Below are positions 58,048 to 64,000 of a stretch of 64,000 nucleotides of DNA, one piece after another. Below the pieces are notes generated by a model, which searched no databases, had not been told where the DNA came from, and was given only the letters and a program-made list of their open reading frames with translations. The translations under genes and the position numbers were made by a program. Origin of the DNA: Methylobacterium haplocladii (GTDB taxonomy: Bacteria > Pseudomonadota > Alphaproteobacteria > Rhizobiales > Beijerinckiaceae); the NCBI RefSeq assembly GCF_007992175.1, contig NZ_BJZT01000024.1, forward strand, positions 1 through 64,000, given 5' to 3'. Every line of letters begins with the position of its first letter. Positions within the stretch are counted from its first letter, which is position 1.

Positions 58048-59589
58048 ATGGCCCTGCCGAACGCCCTCGCGGCCAAGCTCGAAGCGGTCCAGGCCGAGTA
58101 CCGGGTCGCGCCCCACAACATCGACGCGGAGCAGGCACTGCTCGGCGCGCTGCTCGTGAACAACGACGCCTACTACCGCGTGTCGGACTTCCTGATGCCC
58201 GAGCACTTCATGGAGGAGGTGCACCGCCGGATCTTCGAGACCGCCGCCTCGCTGATCAAGGCCGGCAAGCTCGCCACGCCGATCACGCTGAAAACCTATC
58301 TCGGCGATGCCGATCTCGGCGGCATCACCGTGATGGCCTATCTCGCCCGCCTTGCGGCCGAGGCGACCACCGTCGTCAACGCGGCGGATTACGGCCGCGC
58401 CGTCTACGATCTCGCGATCCGCCGCCGGCTCATCACCATCGGCGAGGACCTCGTCAACGGCGCCTACGAGGCGCCGGTCGAATCCGCCCCCCGCGACCAG
58501 ATCGAGGAGACCGAGCGCCGGCTCTACGAACTCGCCGAGGCCGGCAAGTACGACGGCGGCTTCCAGAAGTTCTCCGACGCCCTCACCGCCGCCGTCGACA
58601 TGGCGGCCAAGGCGTATCAGCGCGAGGGTAAGCTCTCGGGCATCGCCACCGGCCTGTCCGACCTCGACGCCAAGATGGGCGGCCTGCAATCCTCCGACCT
58701 GATCATCCTCGCGGGCCGCCCTGCCATGGGCAAGACCTCGCTCGTCACCAACATCGCCTTCAACATCGCCAAAGCCTATCAGGGCGAGAAGCAGCCCGAC
58801 GGCACCACGAAGACCAAGAACGGCGGCATCGTCGGGTTCTTCTCGCTCGAAATGTCGGCCGAGCAGCTCGCCACCCGCATCATCGCCGAGCAATCCGGCG
58901 TGCCCTCCTACAAGATCCGCCGCGGCGACATCCGGCCGGAGGACTTCTACAAGATCACCGACGCCGCCCGCGACATGCAGACGATCCCGTTCTACATCGA
59001 CCAGTCCGGCGGCATCTCGATCGCCCAGCTCGCCGCCCGCGCCCGCCGCCTCAAGCGCCAGAAGGGCCTCGACGTCCTCATCGTCGACTACCTCCAGCTG
59101 CTGGCCGGCTCCGGCAAGCGCTCCGACAACCGCGTGCAGGAGATGACCGAGATCACCACCGGCATGAAGGCGCTGGCCAAGGAGCTCTCGGTGCCGATCA
59201 TCGCCCTGTCGCAGCTCTCCCGTCAGGTCGAGAACCGCGACGACAAGCGCCCGCAGCTCTCGGACCTGCGCGAATCCGGCTCGATCGAGCAGGATGCCGA
59301 CGTGGTGATGTTCGTGTTCCGCGAAGAATACTACGTCAACAACAAGAAGCCCCGCGAGGGCACCGAAGAGTTCTTCGCCTGGGAGGCGGAGATGAACCGC
59401 GTCCACGGCAAGGCCGAGGTGATCCTGGGCAAGCAGCGCCACGGGCCGACGGGGACGGTGGAGCTACAGTTCGACGCGAATATCACGCGGTTTTCGAATT
59501 TGGCGAGTGAAGAGCGTTATGGCGCGCTTTCTTCGCCTCAAAATACGCTGAGCACGCCGCAACCGCGTCTTGGAAGTCGTTCAGAGTAG
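58048..59589 (+). CDS. dnaB: replicative DNA helicase
   Basis: 513-residue hexameric 5'-3' helicase of the replication fork. N-terminal collar domain (PHNIDAEQALLGALLVNNDAY), linker, then a RecA-like motor with Walker A AGRPAMGKTS, Walker B VLIVDYLQLL, LSQLSRQVENRDDKRP and the DLRESGSIEQDADVV motif. AAGGAG precedes ATG 58048. The insertion-free length and full motif set argue for an active enzyme without an intein. Confidence 0.98.
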   Translation: MALPNALAAKLEAVQAEYRVAPHNIDAEQALLGALLVNNDAYYRVSDFLMPEHFMEEVHRRIFETAASLIKAGKLATPITLKTYLGDADLGGITVMAYLARLAAEATTVVNAADYGRAVYDLAIRRRLITIGEDLVNGAYEAPVESAPRDQIEETERRLYELAEAGKYDGGFQKFSDALTAAVDMAAKAYQREGKLSGIATGLSDLDAKMGGLQSSDLIILAGRPAMGKTSLVTNIAFNIAKAYQGEKQPDGTTKTKNGGIVGFFSLEMSAEQLATRIIAEQSGVPSYKIRRGDIRPEDFYKITDAARDMQTIPFYIDQSGGISIAQLAARARRLKRQKGLDVLIVDYLQLLAGSGKRSDNRVQEMTEITTGMKALAKELSVPIIALSQLSRQVENRDDKRPQLSDLRESGSIEQDADVVMFVFREEYYVNNKKPREGTEEFFAWEAEMNRVHGKAEVILGKQRHGPTGTVELQFDANITRFSNLASEERYGALSSPQNTLSTPQPRLGSRSE

Positions 59590-59892
59590 AGAGCGTGACT
59601 CTGGTTCTGGAAATGTAGAACCATATTGTCTCTCCTTGATCATCTTGGATTGCGCGCATCCCCTCGCCCCGCTTGCGGGGAGAGGGCTTTGCCGACCTTG
59701 TCGTCGGCAAAGCGAGGCGGCAGCCGAAGGTGAGGGGGCGGCGACGGATGAGCCTCTTTCGTCGTCGCCCCCTCACCCCCGCTCCGGCTTCGCCTGCGCT
59801 TCCCGCATGGACGACGAGGTCCATGCGGGCCTCTCCCCGCGTGCGGGGAGAGGGGAAATGCGCGCATCCGAACCGATCAATCGCAGGCCGTG
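59590..59892. other. convergent intergenic region (dnaB / LysR gene)
   Basis: Filled mostly by a family B repeat (59652-59865); no gene seen. Confidence 0.5.
59652..59865. repeat. family B palindromic repeat, copy 5
   Basis: About 210 bp with outer CCCTCGCCCCGCTTGCGGGG and CTCTCCCCGCGTGCGGGGAG hairpins and inner GGTGAGGGGGC / GCCCCCTCACC. Its left part reads like copy 3 (shared CTTTGCCGACCTTGTCGTCG), its right part like copy 2. Confidence 0.85.
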
Positions 59893-60840
59893 TCAAGCGA
59901 CTGTTGTTTGATCTTGTCGAATCTTATCCCGCCGCAACCCCACAATCGTCTCCCTTAACCACCGCTGCCCCGGCACCGCGTCATTCGACGCGTGCCAGAG
60001 CATCGAGATCGCCACGTCCGGCAGCGCGATCGGCGGCGGGCTCACCGTGAGGCCCATCGAGTCGCTGAAGAAGCGGGCGAGGGTCGCGTGCATCGTGGCG
60101 ATCACGGGGGCCTGCTGGACCACGAAGGGCATCACCGTGAAGCGCGGCGAGGTCATCGCAATGACGCGGCTGCGGCCGATCTTGGCCAGCGCGTCGTCCA
60201 CCACGCCGTGGGCGGTCTCGACGAGGCTGGTGAGGACGTGCGGCAAGCGCACGTAGTCGTCGAGGGAGATCGGCGGCGTCACGCCGACGAGCTCGGCGTT
60301 GAAGACGCAGAGATAGGTCTCTTTGTTGAGCAGCCGGCGCTTGTGGTGCGTCTGACCCTGCTCGAACACGCCGATGCCGAGATCGATGCGGCCCGAATCG
60401 AGGTCGTCGAGGATGCGGATGCGGTCGGTCGTGTGCAGCAGGAGCCGGACGCCCGGCGCCACCCTCTGGAGATGCGCGACGAGGCGGGGCATCAGCAGCA
60501 CCTCGGTCGAATCCGGGATGCCCAGCGAGAAGGTGACCTGCGCCGTCGCCGGATCGAATGCTTTCGGGGGTTCGACGATCGCCTGGATCTGCGACAGGGC
60601 GGCCCGTACCGGCTCCATCAGCGCCAGCGCGCGGGGCGTCGGCCGCATGCCGTCCGGCGCCCGCGTCAGGATCTCGTCGGCAAACGTCGTGCGCAGCCGT
60701 CCAAGGGCGTGGCTCATGGCCGATTGGCCGATGCCGATCTTGGCTGCGGCCCGCGTGACGCTCCGCTCCGCGAGCAGCGCGTCGAAGGCGACGAGCAAGT
60801 TGAGATCGAGCCGCGCAAGATTGATATGATCGATACTCAT
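59893..60840 (-). CDS. LysR-family transcriptional regulator
   Basis: 315 residues. An N-terminal winged helix (RLDLNLLVAFDALLAERSVTRAAAKIGIGQSAMSHALGRL, DNA-recognition helix included) is followed by a periplasmic-binding-like effector domain (TFSLGIPDSTEVLLMP...). The head is of the NodD/NahR subclass. Divergent to the secreted repeat protein at 60936, which it may control; the 95-base gap is AT-rich with a TTGATTAATTGG stretch that could hold the operator. Confidence 0.93.
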   Translation of the reverse strand: MSIDHINLARLDLNLLVAFDALLAERSVTRAAAKIGIGQSAMSHALGRLRTTFADEILTRAPDGMRPTPRALALMEPVRAALSQIQAIVEPPKAFDPATAQVTFSLGIPDSTEVLLMPRLVAHLQRVAPGVRLLLHTTDRIRILDDLDSGRIDLGIGVFEQGQTHHKRRLLNKETYLCVFNAELVGVTPPISLDDYVRLPHVLTSLVETAHGVVDDALAKIGRSRVIAMTSPRFTVMPFVVQQAPVIATMHATLARFFSDSMGLTVSPPPIALPDVAISMLWHASNDAVPGQRWLRETIVGLRRDKIRQDQTTVA

Positions 60841-60935
60841 TATGAAACGGATCTATTTGATTAATTGGTGCGGTGCAAACACATTGGTTCTCACGAAGCG
60901 ACGGGGTGTCCGCCGCCCGATCAGGGGATCCCACC

Positions 60936-61310
60936 ATGTCCAACCGTTTCACCACCATTTCCGCCTCGGCCGCCCTGGCTCTGGCCGCCCTCACCGTTTC
61001 GGCCTCCGCCGACGAGGCCGGCACGATCCACGCGGCCAAGACCACCGGCGCCATGCGCATCGAGAGCGGCGCGCTCGCCACGAGCTATGCCGGCGTTCAG
61101 CGCCAGGGCGGCTTCGTGACGCCGTCCGCCGTCCACTGGACGACGACGCCGGTCGAGGTCCTGACGACCGGCTCGATCGAGAACGCCGGCAGCGTCGGGG
61201 CGCTCAGCCTCGAAACCCGCGGCCTCGCGACGAGCTTCGCCGAGGTTCGCCGCCAGGGCGGTGCGCTCACGGCCGGCAAAGTCCGCTGGATGTCGGCCCC
61301 CGCCCGCTAG
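60936..61310 (+). CDS. exported protein with two internal repeats
   Basis: 124 residues. A signal peptide of about 26 (ISASAALALAALTVSASADE, likely cut after ASA) precedes two similar units: GALATSYAGVQRQGGFVTPS and RGLATSFAEVRRQGGALTAG, each ending in an (A/K)V(H/R)W strand. No family known to me. It ends at a clear terminator. Divergent from a LysR gene, which is its likely regulator. ATG 60936 is chosen because it gives the signal peptide; 60873 would put 21 polar residues before it. Confidence 0.75.
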   Translation: MSNRFTTISASAALALAALTVSASADEAGTIHAAKTTGAMRIESGALATSYAGVQRQGGFVTPSAVHWTTTPVEVLTTGSIENAGSVGALSLETRGLATSFAEVRRQGGALTAGKVRWMSAPAR

Positions 61311-61333
61311 TCTCGGGCCGAGCCGAACCTCGG

Positions 61334-61368
61334 GCCCCGCATCCCTCCGGCGATGCGGGGCTTTTTGT
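61334..61368 (+). terminator. rho-independent terminator of the exported-protein gene
   Basis: Ten-base stem GCCCCGCATC / GATGCGGGGC (61334-61361) followed by TTTTTG. Confidence 0.9.
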
Positions 61369-61498
61369 TGCGCTACGGCGATACCCCCCACCGGCCACCG
61401 GATCGAAGCCGGGCGGGCCGTGGCCTCTTCGGCCCGCCGGTGTATGAGGTCGCAGACGCCGACTCCCCGAGGAGCCCGCCATAGCGCCCCGAGATTCC

Positions 61499-62608
61499 GT
61501 GCGCGACGCTGCCATCCCCACCCCGCGGGCCGGGCCGGGGCATGGCGCGCGCCTGTCCATCAACCTCTCGGCCATCGCCGAGAACTGGCGTCGGCTCGCC
61601 GCGCAGGCCCCGCAGGCCGCCTGCGCCGCCGTGGTGAAGGCCGACGCCTATGGCTGCGGCCTCGCCGCCGTCGCGCCGGTGCTGCGCCGGGCCGGTTGCC
61701 GAACCTTCTTCGTGGCGCATCTCTCCGAGGGGCTCGCCGCCCGCGCCCTGCTGCCGGAGGCCGAGATCTACGTCCTCAACGGCCTCGTGCCGGGGACGGG
61801 ACCGGCCTATGCCGAGGCCAACCTGCGCCCGGTGCTCGGCGCCCTCGACGAGTTGGCAGACTGGGCCGAGGTCTCGCAGGGCACGCTGCCGGCCGCACTG
61901 CATGTCGACACGGGGATGAACCGGCTCGGCCTCTCCCCGGCGGAGGCGCTGACGCTCTCGGGTGATCCTCTCCTCGACCGGGCCGGCGTCGCCCTGGTGA
62001 TGAGCCATCTCGTCAGCGCGGAATGTCCCGACGAAGCCGTGAACGCTCGCCAGATCGCCGCCTTCGCCGCGATCCGCGCGGCGCTGCCCAGTATCCCCGG
62101 CTCGCTCGCCAACTCCTCCGGCATCCATCTCGGGCGCAAGGTCCATCACGATCTGCTCCGCCCCGGCTACGCCCTGTTCGGCGGCAACCCGATGCCGTAT
62201 CGCGAAACGAACCCGATGCGTGAGGTGGTGCGCCTGGAGGCGCCGATCGCGCAGATCCGCGAGATCCAGCCCGGCGAAACGGCCGGCTACAACGCCCGAT
62301 GGACCGCACCTGCGCCCCGCCGCCTCGCCACGCTGTCGCTCGGTTATGCCGACGGTTTCCCGCGCATGGCGAGCAACCGGGGTTACGCCCTCGTCGCGGG
62401 CGTATTCTGTCCCATCGTCGGCCTGATCTCGATGGACCTGATCATCCTCGACGTCACCGCCGTGCCGGAGGCCCGCCGCGGCACGCTCGCGACGCTGATC
62501 GGCGACGCGCTCGACCTCGATACCGTCGGCCGGGCGGCGGGGACGATCGGCTACGAGATCCTGACGGGGCTAGGTTCCCGTTATGTTCGAAGCTACAATG
62601 GCAGTTGA
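61499..62608 (+). CDS. alr: alanine racemase
   Basis: PLP enzyme that makes D-alanine for murein. 369 residues from a GTG codon. The PLP-lysine motif AAVVKADAYGCGL, the HVDTGMNRLGLS motif, SNSSGIHL-type phosphate contact (SLANSSGIHLG) and the C-terminal tyrosine motif (LSLGYADGFPR) with MDLIILDVT are present. A later start is possible, since the first 17 residues are weakly conserved. Family B copy 6 separates it from radA. Confidence 0.95.
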   Translation: MRDAAIPTPRAGPGHGARLSINLSAIAENWRRLAAQAPQAACAAVVKADAYGCGLAAVAPVLRRAGCRTFFVAHLSEGLAARALLPEAEIYVLNGLVPGTGPAYAEANLRPVLGALDELADWAEVSQGTLPAALHVDTGMNRLGLSPAEALTLSGDPLLDRAGVALVMSHLVSAECPDEAVNARQIAAFAAIRAALPSIPGSLANSSGIHLGRKVHHDLLRPGYALFGGNPMPYRETNPMREVVRLEAPIAQIREIQPGETAGYNARWTAPAPRRLATLSLGYADGFPRMASNRGYALVAGVFCPIVGLISMDLIILDVTAVPEARRGTLATLIGDALDLDTVGRAAGTIGYEILTGLGSRYVRSYNGS

Positions 62609-62637
62609 GACGTTTGCGGAAGCGTTCGGCTATCGCC

Positions 62638-62833
62638 GCCCTCGCCCCGCATGCGGGGAGAGGCCCGCATGGACCTCGTCGTCCGTGCGGGAAGCGCAGG
62701 CGGAACCGGAGCGGAGGTGAGGGGGCGGCACCGGACGAGGCTCTTTCGTCGGAGCCCCCTCCGCTTCGGCTGCCGCCTCGCTTCGGCGACGACTAGGTCG
62801 CCGAAGCCCTCTCCCCGCGTGCGGGGAGAGGGG
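62638..62833. repeat. family B palindromic repeat, copy 6 (alr-radA junction)
   Basis: About 195 bp. Starts at CCCTCGCCCCGCATGCGGGG and ends at CTCTCCCCGCGTGCGGGGAG, with the middle arms inverted relative to several other copies. It lies 48 bases before radA. Confidence 0.8.
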
Positions 62834-62880
62834 GACCGCACGTCCGTCATCGAACTTGCGACAGGCTGCATCCGAAATAC

Positions 62881-64000
62881 ATGGCCAAGATCCACCAGAC
62901 CTTCGTCTGCCAGTCCTGCGGGGCGGTCTACAATCGCTGGCGCGGGCGCTGCGAGGCCTGCAACGGCTGGAACACGATCGTCGAGGAGACGGGGGCCGCC
63001 GGCCCGCAGGCCGGTCCCGTGGCGACGCGGCCGTCTCGCGCGCGCGGACGGGTGTTTCCCCTGGAGGGGCTGACCGGCGAGGCCAAGGAAGCCCCGCGCA
63101 CGCCCTCGGGCATCGCCGAACTCGACCGCGTCACCGGCGGCGGGTTCGTGCGCGGCTCGGTAATCCTGATCGGCGGCGATCCCGGCATCGGCAAGTCGAC
63201 CTTGCTGATGCAGGCCGGCGCGGCCATGGCGAAGGACGGGGCGCGGGTCGCCTACATCTCCGGCGAGGAGGCGGTGGGCCAGGTACGGCTGCGGGCCGAG
63301 CGCCTCGGGCTCTCCGACCGCCCGGTGGACCTTGCCGCAGAGACCAACGTCGAGGACATCGTCGAGACGCTGTCGCAGGGGCGGCCGCCGGCGCTGGCGA
63401 TCATCGATTCGATCCAGACCATGTGGACAGAGACCGTCGAATCGGCCCCCGGCACCGTCACGCAGGTGCGCTCCTCCGCCCAGGCCCTGATCCGCTTCGC
63501 CAAGACGACGGGCACGGCGGTGATCCTCGTCGGACACGTCACCAAGGACGGTCAGATCGCGGGCCCACGCGTGGTCGAGCACATGGTCGACGCCGTCGCT
63601 TCCTTCGAGGGCGACCAGGGCCACCACTTCCGGATCCTGCGCGCGGTGAAGAACCGCTTCGGGCCGACCGACGAGATCGGCGTGTTCGAGATGACCGATG
63701 GCGGATTGGCCGAGGTGCCCAACCCCTCCGCGCTCTTCCTCGCCGGGCGCGACCACGCCGCGCCGGGCACGGCGGTCTTCGCCGGCATGGAGGGTACGCG
63801 GCCGCTGCTCGTCGAGATCCAGGCGCTGGTGGCGCCGTCCTCGCTCGGCACGCCGCGCCGCGCTGTCGTCGGCTGGGATCCGAACCGGCTGTCGATGGTG
63901 CTGGCGGTGCTCGAAGCCCATGGCGGCATCCGGCTGGGTGCGCACGACGTCTATCTGAACGTCGCCGGGGGCCTGCGCATCACCGAGCCGGCGGCAGACC
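62881..64000 (+). CDS. radA: DNA repair protein RadA (partial, runs off the window)
   Basis: 373 residues visible, 3' end missing. N-terminal zinc finger (FVCQSCGAVYNRWRGRCEAC: Cys-x2-Cys ... Cys-x2-Cys), RecA-like motor with Walker A GGDPGIGKST, the RadA motif KNRFGPTDEIGVFEM and the beginning of the Lon-like domain (AGMEGTRPLLVEIQALV, SSLGTPRRAVVG). RadA helps branch migration in recombination. The family is 450-480 residues, so about 80-100 are missing. Confidence 0.95.
   Translation, partial: MAKIHQTFVCQSCGAVYNRWRGRCEACNGWNTIVEETGAAGPQAGPVATRPSRARGRVFPLEGLTGEAKEAPRTPSGIAELDRVTGGGFVRGSVILIGGDPGIGKSTLLMQAGAAMAKDGARVAYISGEEAVGQVRLRAERLGLSDRPVDLAAETNVEDIVETLSQGRPPALAIIDSIQTMWTETVESAPGTVTQVRSSAQALIRFAKTTGTAVILVGHVTKDGQIAGPRVVEHMVDAVASFEGDQGHHFRILRAVKNRFGPTDEIGVFEMTDGGLAEVPNPSALFLAGRDHAAPGTAVFAGMEGTRPLLVEIQALVAPSSLGTPRRAVVGWDPNRLSMVLAVLEAHGGIRLGAHDVYLNVAGGLRITEPAAD

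Overview
The window is high-GC chromosomal DNA of an alphaproteobacterium in the Hyphomicrobiales. Protein character, the MucR/Ros regulator, the murein cluster order and the CCCTCTCCCC-type intergenic repeats fit Methylobacterium/Methylorubrum best (inference; no database was consulted). Two AT-rich blocks stand out from the background: about 21.9-24.35 kb and about 51.85-54.8 kb.

Layout. 0.3-1.8 kb: soluble chemoreceptor with two PAS domains. 1.9-11.1 kb: murein/division cluster on the minus strand (rsmH-ftsL-ftsI-murE-murF-mraY-murD), followed upstream by the RNase P RNA gene at 11.5-11.9 kb; mraZ is absent, and ftsW and the rest of the cluster do not follow murD. 12-19.6 kb: a small ORF, glyoxalase I, aminopeptidase N, a membrane PAS histidine kinase and a Dps-type ferritin. 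19.6-21.8 kb: small stress-type genes, including two cold-shock proteins with near-identical structured leaders. 22.1-24.3 kb: an AT-rich nuclease/SEC-C gene split by an in-frame stop. 24.3-27.0 kb: an acyl-CoA-synthetase/GNAT protein whose coding sequence carries a perfect 16-bp parS site. 27.1-30.7 kb: MucR-like regulator, membrane-anchored Mrr-type nuclease, glucose-6-phosphate dehydrogenase. 30.9-41.1 kb: MdtABC-type efflux operon with its outer-membrane lipoprotein. 41.8-46.8 kb: aminotransferase, DUF4112 protein, lone YejE permease, CoA transferase. 47.2-51.8 kb: a LOV and a PAS hybrid histidine kinase in tandem plus a PH-domain protein. 51.9-54.6 kb: AT-rich zinc-hook AAA ATPase. 55.1-59.6 kb: rpsF-rpsR-DUF2232-rplI, then dnaB. 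59.9-64 kb: LysR regulator, a divergent secreted repeat protein, alr, and radA running off the end.

Most of the window is core metabolism, envelope synthesis, translation and replication. The accessory content is the two AT-rich genes, both of types often found in anti-phage islands. No CRISPR array, tRNA, rRNA gene or transposase was recognised. Palindromic intergenic repeats of at least three families lie at many gene junctions, including three junctions of the efflux operon and two of the murein operon.

The signals I would follow first are: the parS site inside a gene; the paired csp leaders, each with a conserved 9-bp long-range helix; the nonsense-split nuclease gene; the zinc-hook ATPase; a MucR homologue lacking one zinc ligand; and the efflux outer-membrane gene whose start appears lost in a repeat or frameshift.
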